Shown here: positions 28,218 to 38,724 of the stretch, in pieces
Numbering within the stretch: the stretch's first letter is position 1
How the letters are laid out: each line of letters starts with the position of its first letter
Source: Advenella faeciporci
Lineage (GTDB): Bacteria; Pseudomonadota; Gammaproteobacteria; Burkholderiales; Burkholderiaceae_B
Assembly: GCF_014652395.1 (NCBI RefSeq)
Contig: NZ_BMYS01000003.1
Span: 124,613 to 188,612 of the forward strand
Direction of reading: 5' to 3'
Length of the DNA stretch: 64,000 nucleotides
The notes under the pieces: model-generated
Told to the model about the DNA's origin: nothing
Seen by the model: only the letters and a program-made list of their open reading frames with translations
Databases searched by the model: none
Made by a program: the position numbers and the translations under genes

Positions 28218-29186
28218 TTAATTCTTCAATTCAATATTCAGGTTTTGAAAAAGCTGATTGAGATTAGCGCTCCCCCTGCCAGACAACAACTGAACAACCG
28301 ACATGATCTCAAAAGGAGGAGTTGGATTCATCGCAAATGAAAGACTGTTTTTCTGGTTGGTCACGTACTTATAAACCGCATCACAAGAAGCCTCTGTCTT
28401 GTTTTCACCAAAAACAACCGCCCCCTGTTTCAGGCAGGCCTCTTTTTGCTGAAGCATTTTTGCTTCATAGGTAGCGTCTTGTGCTGGCGTAGGCTGCTCG
28501 CCGAAAGCTACTCCTTTCTCTTTGGCAATAACCCTTTTTACAAGACCTTTGTCATCAATATTAAATGACAGGGAATTAATGCTGACTGGCGCCAGAAACG
28601 GCAGCACAGCCATGGGGTTTTGCTGTACCGTTTCAGCATTGGTACGCACTTGTTCAAGTAAACCGGCAATTTTATTGGCATCAAGTTTGACGCCAAAATT
28701 GGCCACTTCGGGTTGATCGATACTGATTTCATAGGAAGAACGGTCTGTGCTGCTGTCAATACTGACCTTCAGGCTGCCATTGACTTCGGGCAACTCTGTA
28801 TAGCCCAGATCAGCCAATCGGCTATCTGTAACTTTGCCTATGGGGCTTTTACCGGTTTCATCAGCAAAACCCTGAAAAGAAATATCTATTTTCTGGATTT
28901 TTTCAGTGTTCTCAAGGTCATTCAGAATCACTTTGCGAAAAGTGAAATAATGCGCGGGGTTTTGTTTATCGACAATTTTGACATTGCTCATGGAACCTGT
29001 GCCACTCACATTGGCATCAAGACTTTCCCAAAACACATTATCCTGCAAATTGTTTTTTACCAAAAAAGCCTTCAGCTCTTCCTCTACCTTGCCTTGAGCC
29101 AGTTTATTACCACCATACCAGGCTGCACCCGCAGCAACAACCAGAACCCCTGCCGTCGCAATGGCAAGCTTCTTCTTAGAAGACAT
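28218..29186 (-). CDS. Unrecognised 322-aa protein with N-terminal membrane anchor
   Basis: MSSKKKLAIATAGVLVVAAGAAWYGG is split between a basic start and a membrane segment (about 7-23), probably an inner-membrane anchor or uncleaved signal. The rest is hydrophilic with alternating beta-like stretches (FTFRKVILNDLE, GSLKVSIDSSTD, VSINSLSFNID) and two cysteines late in the chain. The overall pattern resembles periplasmic DUF945/YdgA-like proteins, but I cannot confirm that. ATG 29186 has AAAGGAAA upstream; an in-frame extension to 29231 lacks one. It is transcribed alone, convergent with the GNAT gene. Confidence 0.75.
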   Translation of the reverse strand: MSSKKKLAIATAGVLVVAAGAAWYGGNKLAQGKVEEELKAFLVKNNLQDNVFWESLDANVSGTGSMSNVKIVDKQNPAHYFTFRKVILNDLENTEKIQKIDISFQGFADETGKSPIGKVTDSRLADLGYTELPEVNGSLKVSIDSSTDRSSYEISIDQPEVANFGVKLDANKIAGLLEQVRTNAETVQQNPMAVLPFLAPVSINSLSFNIDDKGLVKRVIAKEKGVAFGEQPTPAQDATYEAKMLQQKEACLKQGAVVFGENKTEASCDAVYKYVTNQKNSLSFAMNPTPPFEIMSVVQLLSGRGSANLNQLFQNLNIELKN

Positions 29187-29605
29187 ACGTTTCCTTTTGC
29201 TTGTAATTAATTGAAAATGTAACGGCAACACTATACATGACGTTCGCGACAGTGCAAATATAATTGACTATAAAAGTCATAAATAAAGCCGTAAAAAAAC
29301 AATAAAACAGAAGGACCAATTATAACCCGATGAGCGCTGTAACAAAGTTCCTGTCCCTGCTGCTATTGGAACTTTCATGTACCGGAAAGAAACAAAAAAA
29401 CACGCAGGCGTGTAAAATTCAGCCTGAGCCTGCATTGCCTTCATTTTCCAAAAATGAACCTTAACCCCTGAAGATACAAAATGTTACTCCTGTTTTTGGA
29501 AAATATGTTGCTGCAAACAGTCAACTCTTATATAAGACATAAGACTTTTTTGCGAAAAAGCCTTATAATGGTCATGTTGTCTCTAATATTTTTTAAGGTC
29601 ACGTC
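29187..29605. other. Intergenic region upstream of acnB
   Basis: No gene is supported. The left part should hold the promoter of the minus-strand 322-aa gene. The right part has the GntR-type palindrome, a TATAAT at 29564-29569, and the acnB ribosome site AAGG. The middle (29330-29460) shows nothing I recognise. Confidence 0.6.
29526..29545. promoter_or_regulatory. Putative GntR operator upstream of acnB
   Basis: TCTTATATAAGA is identical to the palindrome between the GntR gene and mdh, and is followed by an extra ATAAGAC half-site. It lies 19-38 bp before a TATAAT at 29564, covering the expected -35 region, a place where a repressor would block RNA polymerase. Confidence 0.6.
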
Positions 29606-32197
29606 ATGTTGGAATCATATCGTCAACACGTTGCCGAGCGCGCTGCGCTGGGCATCCCTCCTCTGCCTTTATCAGCCAAACAAACGGCTGAATTAATCGA
29701 ATTGCTCAAAGCACCTCCCGCCGGAGAAGAAAACTATCTGGTAGATCTGATTACCCACCGTGTACCCGCAGGTGTGGATGATGCCGCCAAAGTCAAGGCT
29801 TCTTACCTGGCCGCCGTTGCTTTCGGCACCGAAAAATGCCCCCTGATCACCCCTGAAAAAGCCACCGAGTTGCTGGGCACCATGCTGGGCGGTTTCAACA
29901 TCAGCCCGCTCATCGACTTGCTCGACAACCCGACACTGGGTTCCATCGCTGCCGATGCCCTGAAAAAAACCCTGCTCATGTTTGACGCCTTCCATGATGT
30001 GAAGGAAAAAGCAGACAAAGGCAATGAAAACGCCAAAGCCGTTATTCAAAGCTGGGCCGACGCCGAATGGTTCACCAGCCGCCCTGAAGTACCGGAAAGC
30101 CTCACTGTCACGGTTTTCAAGGTCAGTGGCGAAACCAATACCGACGACCTGTCGCCCGCCCCCGACGCCACAACACGTCCGGATATTCCCCTGCACGCGT
30201 TGGCAATGCTGAAAAACAAACGTGAAGGCGCCGCCTTCGAACCTGAAGAAGATGGCAAGCGCGGTCCGGTTAAATTCATTGAATCCCTGAAAGAAAAAGG
30301 CAATCTGGTTGCCTACGTGGGTGACGTTGTCGGTACCGGCTCTTCACGCAAATCCGCCACCAACTCCGTATTGTGGTTCACGGGTGAAGACATTCCTTTC
30401 GTACCCAACAAACGCTTCGGTGGTGTTTGCCTGGGTGGCAAAATTGCGCCCATTTTCTATAACACCATGGAAGACGCCGGCGCATTGCCGATTGAGCTGG
30501 ACGTTTCCCAAATGGACATGGGCGATGTGGTTGAACTGCGCCCCTATGAAGGCAAAGCCCTTAAAAACGGTGAAGTCATTGCCGAATTCCAGGTCAAATC
30601 AGATGTCCTGTTTGACGAAGTCCGTGCCGGTGGCCGTATCCCCCTGATTATTGGTCGTGGCCTTACCGCCAAAGCCCGTGAAGCACTGGGTCTGCCTGCA
30701 TCCACCCTGTTCCGTCTGCCCAGTGAGCCTGTCGACTCAGGCAAAGGCTACACACTGGCACAAAAAATGGTTGGTCGTGCCTGTGGATTGCCCGAAGGCA
30801 AAGGCGTTCGCCCAGGTACTTACTGCGAACCCAAAATGACCTCTGTTGGCAGCCAGGATACCACTGGCCCAATGACCCGCGACGAACTGAAAGACCTTGC
30901 CTGCCTGGGCTTCTCTGCAGATCTGGTCATGCAGTCTTTCTGCCACACTGCCGCCTATCCAAAACCCGTAGATGTCAAAACACACCACGAGCTGCCAGAC
31001 TTCATCAGCACTCGTGGCGGTATTGCCCTGCGTCCTGGTGACGGTGTTATTCACTCATGGTTAAACCGTATGTTGCTGCCCGATACCGTTGGCACCGGTG
31101 GTGACTCGCACACCCGTTTCCCAATCGGCATCAGCTTCCCTGCCGGCTCCGGCCTGGTTGCTTTTGCAGCTGCAACCGGTGTAATGCCCCTTGACATGCC
31201 AGAATCCGTTCTGGTTCGTTTCAAAGGCAAAATGCAGCCAGGCGTTACCTTGCGTGACCTGGTCAATGCCATTCCGCTATACGCCATCAAGAGCGGTGAA
31301 CTGACCGTTGCCAAACAAGGCAAGAAAAACGTGTTCTCAGGTCGCATCCTTGAAATTGAAGGCTTGCCAGACCTGAAAGTGGAACAGGCATTCGAACTGT
31401 CTGACGCTTCTGCCGAACGTTCTGCTGCCGGTTGTACCGTCCGCCTGAACAAAGAGCCCATCATCGAATACCTCAACAGCAACATCACCCTGTTGAAATG
31501 GATGATTGCCAACGGCTACGAAGACGAACGCTCACTGGCCCGCCGCATCAAAGCCATGGAAGCCTGGCTGGCCAATCCACAGCTGCTTGAGCCCGATGCC
31601 GATGCCGAATATGCAAGCATCATCGAAATTGACCTGGCCGACATCCACGAACCTATCGTGGCATGCCCGAACGACCCTGACGATGTCAAAACCCTGTCTG
31701 ATGTTGCCGGTGAAAAAATTGATGAAGTGTTTATCGGTAGCTGCATGACCAACATTGGCCACTTCCGCGCCGCCTCCAAGCTGCTGGAAGGCAAACGCGA
31801 CATCCCGGTCAAACTGTGGGTTGCTCCTCCAACCAAAATGGATCAAAAGCAACTCACCGAAGAAGGCCACTATGGCGTTCTGGGCGTAGCCGGTGCCCGT
31901 ATGGAAATGCCTGGCTGTTCATTGTGCATGGGTAACCAGGCACAGGTTCGCGAAGGCGCTACCGTCATGTCAACCAGCACCCGCAACTTCCCGAACCGTT
32001 TGGGTAAAAACACCAATGTTTACCTGGGTTCTGCAGAACTGGCTGCCATCTGCTCTCGCCTGGGTCGCATCCCAACACGCGAAGAGTACATGGCTGACAT
32101 CGGTATCATCGACCAAAACAGCGACCAGATCTATCGCTACATGAACTTTGACCAAATCGAAGACTTCAAGGAAATTGCAGATACCGTTGGTATCTAA
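29606..32197 (+). CDS. acnB: Aconitate hydratase B (also 2-methylisocitrate dehydratase)
   Basis: The 863-aa [4Fe-4S] enzyme isomerises citrate to isocitrate. The order of domains is that of AcnB: an N-terminal HEAT-like domain (about 1-160), then the swivel domain with [19 protein letters not shown] and [14 protein letters not shown], then the catalytic core. Cluster ligands lie in [10 protein letters not shown] and [10 protein letters not shown], plus an earlier Cys in the [12 protein letters not shown] region. Control by the neighbouring GntR regulator is suggested by the operator-like palindrome upstream. It is followed by hairpins and then acnA. Confidence 0.97.
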   Translation: MLESYRQHVAERAALGIPPLPLSAKQTAELIELLKAPPAGEENYLVDLITHRVPAGVDDAAKVKASYLAAVAFGTEKCPLITPEKATELLGTMLGGFNISPLIDLLDNPTLGSIAADALKKTLLMFDAFHDVKEKADKGNENAKAVIQSWADAEWFTSRPEVPESLTVTVFKVSGETNTDDLSPAPDATTRPDIPLHALAMLKNKREGAAFEPEEDGKRGPVKFIESLKEKGNLVAYVGDVVGTGSSRKSATNSVLWFTGEDIPFVPNKRFGGVCLGGKIAPIFYNTMEDAGALPIELDVSQMDMGDVVELRPYEGKALKNGEVIAEFQVKSDVLFDEVRAGGRIPLIIGRGLTAKAREALGLPASTLFRLPSEPVDSGKGYTLAQKMVGRACGLPEGKGVRPGTYCEPKMTSVGSQDTTGPMTRDELKDLACLGFSADLVMQSFCHTAAYPKPVDVKTHHELPDFISTRGGIALRPGDGVIHSWLNRMLLPDTVGTGGDSHTRFPIGISFPAGSGLVAFAAATGVMPLDMPESVLVRFKGKMQPGVTLRDLVNAIPLYAIKSGELTVAKQGKKNVFSGRILEIEGLPDLKVEQAFELSDASAERSAAGCTVRLNKEPIIEYLNSNITLLKWMIANGYEDERSLARRIKAMEAWLANPQLLEPDADAEYASIIEIDLADIHEPIVACPNDPDDVKTLSDVAGEKIDEVFIGSCMTNIGHFRAASKLLEGKRDIPVKLWVAPPTKMDQKQLTEEGHYGVLGVAGARMEMPGCSLCMGNQAQVREGATVMSTSTRNFPNRLGKNTNVYLGSAELAAICSRLGRIPTREEYMADIGIIDQNSDQIYRYMNFDQIEDFKEIADTVGI

Positions 32198-32214
32198 AAA
32201 CAAATGAGGTCAAT

Positions 32215-32280
32215 GCCGTTCCAAACGGAACGGCTTGGTTCAATGTTAAAACAGGTCTTGAAAAAGGCCTGTTTTTTTTT
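32215..32280 (+). terminator. Two hairpins after acnB, the second a terminator
   Basis: GCCGTTCC/GGAACGGC (32215-32234) is a perfect 8-bp stem without a T run. The second stem, AAAACAGG with CCTGTTTT (32248-32280), is followed by a long T run and is a classic rho-independent terminator separating acnB from acnA. Confidence 0.85.
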
Positions 32281-32446
32281 AATTTGTCGTTGCTGCCAAT
32301 GCAAAAACCGTCAATGTATTACAAATTTGCTTAAATCCGGCAAGCAAACACCTTCCACCTAATGCTATCATTGGAAACAAACAATCAAAATCCACCCCAT
32401 CAACCCCAATATTCTTTTGCCGATCAATTCAAACAGCGAGGTTGCC

Positions 32447-35140
32447 ATGCCTTTTTCCAGCACTGTAAAAACACTCACGGTCAATAATAAAACCAGGAAA
32501 TACTATTCCCTGCCTGCCCTGGGTAAAAAACTGGATGTCAAAATTAACAAATTGCCCGTTTCCATCCGAATCGTACTTGAATCGGTCTTGCGTAACTGTG
32601 ATGGCAATAAAGTTACCGAAGCGCATGTGCGTCAGCTGGCCAACTGGCAACCCAACGCCAAACGAGAAGAGGAAATCCCTTTTGTGGTGGCTCGCGTGGT
32701 CTTGCAAGACTTTACCGGCGTTCCTTTATTGGCCGACCTGGCGGCCATGCGCTCAGTAGCAAATAAAATGGGTAAAAACCCCAAAGCCATCGAGCCGCTG
32801 GTACCCGTTGACCTGGTGGTTGACCACTCTGTCATGATTGACTACTTTGGTACTGAGGATGCGCTTGACCTGAACATGAAGGTTGAATTCCAACGCAACA
32901 AAGAACGCTACCAGTTCATGAAATGGGGCATGCAGGCTTTTGACACCTTTGGTGTGGTTCCTCCCGGATTTGGTATTGTTCACCAGGTTAACCTTGAATA
33001 TCTGGCACGTGGTGTTCACAAAGACGCCAATGATGTTTACTACCCCGACACCTTGGTAGGCACCGACAGTCACACCACCATGATTAACGGTATTGGCGTG
33101 GTTGGCTGGGGTGTGGGCGGCATTGAAGCCGAAGCGGCCATGCTGGGCCAGCCCTATTACATGCTTACCCCTGATGTGATCGGAGTTGAGCTGACCGGCC
33201 AATTGCGCGGTGGCGTCACCGCCACCGATCTGGTACTGACCATTACCGAAATGCTGCGCAAGGAAAAAGTGGTCGGCAAATTTGTGGAATTTTGCGGTCC
33301 GGGCACGTCAAGCTTGAGCGTGACCGACCGTGCCACCATTTCCAACATGGCGCCCGAATACGGAGCCACCATGGGCTTTTTCCCGGTTGATGAACACACC
33401 CTTGATTACTTCAGGGGCACCGGCCGTACCGAAGAAGAAATTGAGGCCCTGGAAACCTATTTCAAGGCCCAGAAAATGTTTGGCATTCCCAAAGCCAAAG
33501 ACATCAACTACACCAAAGTCCTGAAGCTGGATCTGAAAACCGTTTCCCCCTCCCTGGCTGGCCCCAAACGTCCCCAGGACCGGGTTGAGCTGGGTAATGT
33601 CAAAAGAACTTTTGCCAATCTGTTTACCGCACCCCCCGAGAAAAACGGCTTCAATCAGCCGGCAGAAAAATTCAATACTGCTTACGAAACACCCAGTGGC
33701 GTCACACTTAAAAACGGAGACATCCTGATCGCCGCGATCACCTCTTGCACCAACACCTCAAATCCAAGTGTCCTGCTGGCAGCCGGCTTGTTAGCCAAAA
33801 AAGCGGTCAAGGCAGGTTTAACCGTGCAAAAGCATATCAAAACCTCATTGGCACCCGGCTCCAGGGTCGTAACCGAGTATCTGGCCAAAACAGGCTTGCT
33901 GCCCTACCTTGAGCAACTGGGCTTTGATGTGGCAGCCTACGGCTGCACCACCTGTATCGGCAATGCCGGTGACTTGCTGCCCGAGTTCAATGAAGCGATT
34001 ATCAAAAACGATTTGATCTGCGCTGCTGTCCTGTCAGGTAACCGCAACTTCGAAGCACGCATTCACCCCAACATCAAAGCCAACTACCTGGCCTCGCCAC
34101 CCTTGGTGGTGGCCTATGCCCTGGCGGGCACCTTGAATATTGATTTAATGACCCAACCGGTTGGCAAAGGCAAAAAAGGAGACGTCTGGCTGGGCGATAT
34201 CTGGCCAAGCGATGAAGAGGTTCAAAAACTGCTGGGCAAAGCCATGAACCCGAAGGCTTACCGCAACAACTATGCCCAGGTCAAATCCAATCCTGGCGAT
34301 TTGTGGAAAAAAATCAAGGGTGTATCAGGTGACGTTTACAACTGGCCAACCTCCACCTATATTGCCGAGCCGCCTTTCTTTGAAGACTTCAGCATGACAC
34401 CGGCCGCCATCCAGCCCATCAAACAGGCTCGCGCGCTGGGTATTTTTGGTGACTCGGTCACCACTGACCATATTTCACCGGCCGGCTCCATCAAGGAAAC
34501 CTCACCGGCAGGCAAATGGCTGCTGGCCCATGATGTCATGAAACCCGATTTCAACAGCTATGGTTCACGCCGTGGCAATCATGAGATCATGATGCGTGGT
34601 ACCTTTGCCAACGTTCGCATCAAGAACCTCATGATTCCTGCCCTGCCTAATGGCAGCCGCTTTGAAGGGGGTGAAACCATTCACAAACCCAGTCAAGAGC
34701 AACTGCCTATTTACGATGCAGCCATGCAATATATTGCCAGTGGTACACCAACGGTCGTCTTTGGAGGTGAGGAATATGGCACAGGCTCTTCCCGTGACTG
34801 GGCAGCCAAAGGCACCCAGCTGTTAGGGGTAAAAGCGGTTATTGCCCGCAGCTTTGAGCGCATTCACCGAAGCAATCTGGTGGGCATGGGTGTCTTGCCC
34901 CTGCAATTCAAGGGCAATGACTCAGCCCAGTCCCTGGGTATTACCGGAGATGAAACCTATGACATCAGCGGACTGGAAGAAGGCATCAAGCCACAACAGG
35001 ATGTAGTGCTCACCGTGCATCGCCCTGATGGCAGTAAACAGGACATTCCTGTTCTGCTGCGCATTGATACACCGGTCGAAGTGGAATACTACCAGCACGG
35101 TGGTATTCTTCCCTTCGTTCTTCGACAACTTTTATCTTAA
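32447..35140 (+). CDS. acnA: Aconitate hydratase A
   Basis: The 897-aa monomeric aconitase of the AcnA/IRP type. Motifs in order: [47 protein letters not shown], the cluster cysteines in [13 protein letters not shown] and YGCTTCIGN, and the C-terminal swivel domain with [12 protein letters not shown] and [17 protein letters not shown] 32447 ([10 protein letters not shown]) has GAGG upstream; the in-frame TTG at 32417 does not. It duplicates the AcnB reaction; in E. coli AcnA is the stress-stable form. Confidence 0.97.
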   Translation: MPFSSTVKTLTVNNKTRKYYSLPALGKKLDVKINKLPVSIRIVLESVLRNCDGNKVTEAHVRQLANWQPNAKREEEIPFVVARVVLQDFTGVPLLADLAAMRSVANKMGKNPKAIEPLVPVDLVVDHSVMIDYFGTEDALDLNMKVEFQRNKERYQFMKWGMQAFDTFGVVPPGFGIVHQVNLEYLARGVHKDANDVYYPDTLVGTDSHTTMINGIGVVGWGVGGIEAEAAMLGQPYYMLTPDVIGVELTGQLRGGVTATDLVLTITEMLRKEKVVGKFVEFCGPGTSSLSVTDRATISNMAPEYGATMGFFPVDEHTLDYFRGTGRTEEEIEALETYFKAQKMFGIPKAKDINYTKVLKLDLKTVSPSLAGPKRPQDRVELGNVKRTFANLFTAPPEKNGFNQPAEKFNTAYETPSGVTLKNGDILIAAITSCTNTSNPSVLLAAGLLAKKAVKAGLTVQKHIKTSLAPGSRVVTEYLAKTGLLPYLEQLGFDVAAYGCTTCIGNAGDLLPEFNEAIIKNDLICAAVLSGNRNFEARIHPNIKANYLASPPLVVAYALAGTLNIDLMTQPVGKGKKGDVWLGDIWPSDEEVQKLLGKAMNPKAYRNNYAQVKSNPGDLWKKIKGVSGDVYNWPTSTYIAEPPFFEDFSMTPAAIQPIKQARALGIFGDSVTTDHISPAGSIKETSPAGKWLLAHDVMKPDFNSYGSRRGNHEIMMRGTFANVRIKNLMIPALPNGSRFEGGETIHKPSQEQLPIYDAAMQYIASGTPTVVFGGEEYGTGSSRDWAAKGTQLLGVKAVIARSFERIHRSNLVGMGVLPLQFKGNDSAQSLGITGDETYDISGLEEGIKPQQDVVLTVHRPDGSKQDIPVLLRIDTPVEVEYYQHGGILPFVLRQLLS

Positions 35141-35148
35141 TTAAACCC

Positions 35149-35180
35149 GGCTCCTTTCATTATCGTCCATGAAAGGAGCC
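35149..35180 (+). promoter_or_regulatory. Perfect 12-bp hairpin covering the ribosome site of the DUF2863-like gene
   Basis: GGCTCCTTTCAT (35149-35160) and ATGAAAGGAGCC (35169-35180) are exact reverse complements around an 8-nt loop. The right arm contains AAAGGAG, the only Shine-Dalgarno candidate for the ATG at 35190. The fold would mask it. No T run follows, so a plain terminator is less likely, though it may also protect the 3' end of acnA mRNA. Confidence 0.6.
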
Positions 35181-35189
35181 AAACGAAAT

Positions 35190-36401
35190 ATGAGCAAAAC
35201 CGCATTCACAAAATTAAGCAAGGCAAGCCAAGTCCTTGTGGACGCTTGCAAAGCCTTAAAACAGTCCGGCTGCATTATTGAAGACCGTTACTGGGAAAAC
35301 CTGATTGATCACAAAGTCGTCGATATCTTTAACAGCAATAAAAAAAACCAGGTGGACCATGCGCTTGATTTCCTGGCTTCCACCGACACCGAAACCCATG
35401 ATATCTTGCTGGAACATGCGGAAACCATGTCCGAATCCTGTACGCTTGAAAAAGACGGTGTGTATTTTGACTGCCTGTTCATCGTGATTCCTGTGGTAGC
35501 CTGGACCCGGTTCCAAATCCCATCACCCGCCCTCAACCTGAAAACACAAACCACGCTTGTCACTCTGCTAAAAAAACATATCAGTGCCACTTCGGTGGAA
35601 ATAGCCATCCATCCGCAACTGTGTTCGGTAGAACAAATGCCAAAATCCTTTGATCAAACCCATCTGTGGTGCGATGCGCTGGCCAGGCAGGCACTGAATC
35701 TGCCCGTTAACCCGCTTTCCAGTCCCAAACCGCCTGCTGAAGATGTCCACATGCTGGCCGATACCCGCTACGTCATGGCCGCTTTTTGTGTGGCACAAAA
35801 CCAGCCTATTTTCAAATGGCAACAGGCCAGTGAGCACTTTGCCGAACAACGGCAACGCTGTCTGCAACACTGGCAAGAGGAAGCCCTTCCCTTGTTCAGG
35901 GAACTGTTACCCGCCTGTGGCCTGGAACTGCCCCTGCCCGATGCTTTTTATATCGGCAATCGCGAAGCTGACAAACGAATCCGTTTCGCCGCCCTGAGCG
36001 CTTCCGTACAATGGTTGCAAAACACCCTTAACATCCCTGCCGAATCCTTCCGCGCCACCATTGCCGGCATCGGAGAAGACCAAATCAAGGAATACCGTAT
36101 TGGCTTTACCTTCCTGGATTCCCATCAGGTTATTTATGGCTGCATGTGGCCACTCTTCAGTGAGGAACAGGAAGAAACAATCCCTGAAACCATTACCGAA
36201 TCGGTACAGGTTCTTAACATGATTGAGCAGCTGCAGGCCAATGGCATCAAACACATCATTTGTATCAATGAAATGCTCAAGCCTGGCCTGCACGAAGAAA
36301 CCGATGAGCCACTTTTCCCCAACCCTGCCGGAGAACTGACTTATATTAGCGCTCCAGATGATTTTGATGATGTAGACATTTCCAGTGAACAGTTCCATTA
36401 A
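35190..36401 (+). CDS. DUF2863-like conserved protein
   Basis: A 403-aa soluble protein without signal or membrane segments. I recognise it, with moderate certainty, as the DUF2863 family found almost only in Burkholderiales; its function is unknown. Features seen: LDFLASTDTETHDILLEHAE, the aromatic FDCLFIVIPVVAWTRFQIPS, and an acidic C-terminus (DDFDDVDISSEQFH). ATG 35190 is chosen because AAAGGAG lies 11 bp upstream; the in-frame ATG at 35169 sits inside the hairpin and has no ribosome site. Its 3' end overlaps earP by 17 bp, which suggests coupled translation with earP. Confidence 0.75.
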   Translation: MSKTAFTKLSKASQVLVDACKALKQSGCIIEDRYWENLIDHKVVDIFNSNKKNQVDHALDFLASTDTETHDILLEHAETMSESCTLEKDGVYFDCLFIVIPVVAWTRFQIPSPALNLKTQTTLVTLLKKHISATSVEIAIHPQLCSVEQMPKSFDQTHLWCDALARQALNLPVNPLSSPKPPAEDVHMLADTRYVMAAFCVAQNQPIFKWQQASEHFAEQRQRCLQHWQEEALPLFRELLPACGLELPLPDAFYIGNREADKRIRFAALSASVQWLQNTLNIPAESFRATIAGIGEDQIKEYRIGFTFLDSHQVIYGCMWPLFSEEQEETIPETITESVQVLNMIEQLQANGIKHIICINEMLKPGLHEETDEPLFPNPAGELTYISAPDDFDDVDISSEQFH

Positions 36402-37551
36402 AAGTGACTACCCAAAAAGCATAGATATTTTCTGCAAGGTGATTGACAATTACGGGGATATTGGCGTGTGCTGGCGCCTGGCACGTGATTTAAAAACACA
36501 AAGCCAGGCTACCATTCGCCTGTGGGTTGATGAACTGCGCAGCTTTGGAAAAATCGCCCCTGAGCTGGACCCTACCCTTGACAGGCAAATCGTTCAGGGC
36601 ATTCATGTGCATCATTGGACCAGCGATAACGCTTTCACCGAACCACCGGCAGAAATTGTGATTGAAGCCTTTGCCTGTGATCCACCGGCCTCCTGCGTAA
36701 AGACAATGAAAGGCCATACGCGCTTGTGGCTGAACCTGGAATACCTGTCTGCCGAACCCTGGGTGGAAAGTTTTCATGCCCAACCGTCACCGCAGCCTAA
36801 CGGTTTGGTCAAGCATTTCTTCTTTCCTGGCTTTACCGACAAAACAGGCGGTTTGCTGCGTGAAAAAAACCTGCTGCAAGACCGTGACCAGTGGCAAAAT
36901 GACCGGCAGGCACAAGAAAAATTCCTGGCCCCGTTTTTAAACACCCGGCAACTGGCGCTTTGGCAACAGGGTGCGCCCATCATTAATTTATTTTGCTATG
37001 CCAGCGCCCCAGTACATGAACTGGCCCAAGCCCTTGTCAAGGCCAATCAGGCAGTTCTGTTACTGGTTCCCGAAGGTGTGGCACCTTCACTAGAGGCAGG
37101 CGTGGCCAGGCTTGGTGCTTTCGCTTCCAGCCCGTCCTGGCTGCACATTATCCGTTTGCCTTTTATAGACCAGCGCGACTATGACCGCTTGCTTTGGCTG
37201 GGCTCACTTAATTTTGTTCGTGGTGAAGACAGCTTTGTCAGGGCGATCTGGGCCGCCAGGCCATTTATCTGGCAAATTTATGAGCAACAGGAAAATGCAC
37301 ACTTGGTTAAACTGGATGCATGGCTTGCCAGCAGCAAAACCAGCCCACCCGTAGCCAACATAATGCGAGCCTGGAACAATGCGGCCGTGCCGGGCTCGTT
37401 TACCACGCTTTTTCAGGATCTTTTCTTCCAGCCGGCCAATCGTAAGCAATGGATACAAGAGGCGAACCAATACTGCCAAAATCTATCTAAAAACAAGACT
37501 TTATCCTTATCTATTTTAGATATTCATCATAAAATGGCGCAAAAAGTATAA
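36385..37551 (+). CDS. earP: EF-P arginine rhamnosyltransferase EarP
   Basis: The 388-aa glycosyltransferase (former DUF2331) transfers rhamnose from dTDP-rhamnose to Arg32 of EF-P, enabling EF-P to rescue ribosomes stalled at polyprolines. The N-terminal DIFCKVIDNYGDIGVCWRLA holds the catalytic Asp region, and the C-terminal LNFVRGEDSFVRAIWAARPF contains the nucleotide-sugar-binding RGEDS. Length is normal. The start is GTG 36385, overlapping the DUF2863-like gene by 17 bp; no clear ribosome site is seen, fitting translational coupling. efp follows after 76 bp. Confidence 0.95.
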   Translation: MNSSIKSDYPKSIDIFCKVIDNYGDIGVCWRLARDLKTQSQATIRLWVDELRSFGKIAPELDPTLDRQIVQGIHVHHWTSDNAFTEPPAEIVIEAFACDPPASCVKTMKGHTRLWLNLEYLSAEPWVESFHAQPSPQPNGLVKHFFFPGFTDKTGGLLREKNLLQDRDQWQNDRQAQEKFLAPFLNTRQLALWQQGAPIINLFCYASAPVHELAQALVKANQAVLLLVPEGVAPSLEAGVARLGAFASSPSWLHIIRLPFIDQRDYDRLLWLGSLNFVRGEDSFVRAIWAARPFIWQIYEQQENAHLVKLDAWLASSKTSPPVANIMRAWNNAAVPGSFTTLFQDLFFQPANRKQWIQEANQYCQNLSKNKTLSLSILDIHHKMAQKV

Positions 37552-37627
37552 AATAAGCGTTTTCCGATTTTATCGGTTTATATTACTGTAGAAATACACT
37601 ACCTATTTATTCCTGGAGTTATTATTA

Positions 37628-38185
37628 ATGAAGACCGCACAAGAACTGCGCGTAGGCAATGTAGTCATGGTTGGCTCAGAACCTTTGGTTGTACAAAAAG
37701 CTGATTACAATAAATCTGGCCGAAACTCTGCTGTTGTCAAACTGAAATTCAAAAACCTGTTAACAGGCTCCGGCAGTGAATTGGTTTACAAAGCCGACGA
37801 AAAATTTGAAGTGGTCATGCTCGACAAAAAAGAATGCACCTACTCTTACTTTGCCGACCCCATGTATGTGTTCATGGACGAAGAATACAACCAGCATGAA
37901 GTTGAAGCCGACAGCATGGGTGACTCACTGAACTACCTGGAAGAAGGCATGACGGTTGAAGTGGTTTTCTACGAAGGCCGCGCCATTTCCGTCGAACTGC
38001 CAACCATCATTGTTCGTGAAATTACCTATACCGAACCCGCTGTTAAAGGCGATACCTCCGGTAAAGTGCTGAAACCAGCTAAAATCAACACCGGTTTTGA
38101 AATTTCAGTTCCCCTGTTCTGCAACATTGGCGACAACATTGAAATTGACACACGCACTAACGAATACCGTAGCCGTGTCATGTAA
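37628..38185 (+). CDS. efp: Elongation factor P, rhamnosylated type
   Basis: The 185-aa translation factor promotes peptide bonds at consecutive prolines. The loop at the tip of domain I reads NKSGRNSAV, placing arginine at position 32, the residue modified by EarP; lysine-type EF-Ps have Lys34 instead. The C-terminal [11 protein letters not shown] is the usual EF-P signature (TxxxxYxxR). GGAG precedes the ATG. Adjacent earP and the absence of epmA/epmB in the window support the rhamnose pathway. Confidence 0.97.
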   Translation: MKTAQELRVGNVVMVGSEPLVVQKADYNKSGRNSAVVKLKFKNLLTGSGSELVYKADEKFEVVMLDKKECTYSYFADPMYVFMDEEYNQHEVEADSMGDSLNYLEEGMTVEVVFYEGRAISVELPTIIVREITYTEPAVKGDTSGKVLKPAKINTGFEISVPLFCNIGDNIEIDTRTNEYRSRVM

Positions 38186-38212
38186 TTCCAATGGAATCCA
38201 ACCATAGAAAAC

Positions 38213-38247
38213 AAAAAAACCTGATGCTATCGCGTCAGGTTTTTTTT
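38213..38247. terminator. Bidirectional terminator between efp and the thioesterase gene
   Basis: AAAAAACCTGA and TCAGGTTTTTT pair around a 10-nt loop with A and T runs on either side, between convergent genes. Confidence 0.9.
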
Positions 38248-38310
38248 AGGGCGCTGGTTTTGTATGATCAGATGCGAGGCAAATCTCGCCCTTCAGAGGG
38301 TATCAAGACC

Positions 38311-38721
38311 TTACTTGTTAACCAGGGAATATTTAAACGTCCCTACCGCTGTTGCCAGCAGCAAATCATCATCAAGCCATACCTCTGAACGGGCAAAAAA
38401 TATGCTGCGTCCTTTTTTTTCCACAAAACCCCTGGCCTTTAACATGGTGCCATCACCCGCGCCAATGAAATTGGTGGTTAATGACAGGGTAAGCGCCTTT
38501 AATTCAGGATCGCCGGGTGCGGAATAAATGCCGCTGTAACCGGCAACCGAATCAAGCAAGGTACACAACACACCTCCTTGCACACGGCCCGTACGGTTGC
38601 CCAGGTTGGGTCCCATGGGCAAATGCATTTGTGCATACCCTTCTGACCAGTCACTTAACGTAATGCCCATCCATTCCAGGAACGGATTATTGATGGGATG
38701 AACCGATACACAAGCATCCAC
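38311..38721 (-). CDS. PaaI-type hotdog thioesterase
   Basis: A 136-aa acyl-CoA thioesterase-like protein. NRTGRVQGGVLCTLLDSVAGYSG matches the active-site helix of the PaaI group (HGGxxxxLxD), but the usual histidine is replaced by glutamine (VQGG), as in some members. LKALTLSLTTNFIGAGDG forms the central strand region. The start is GTG with AGGGA upstream, 3 bp after the yajQ stop, so the two form an operon. The natural substrate is unknown. Confidence 0.85.
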   Translation of the reverse strand: MDACVSVHPINNPFLEWMGITLSDWSEGYAQMHLPMGPNLGNRTGRVQGGVLCTLLDSVAGYSGIYSAPGDPELKALTLSLTTNFIGAGDGTMLKARGFVEKKGRSIFFARSEVWLDDDLLLATAVGTFKYSLVNK

Positions 38722-38724
38722 AAT

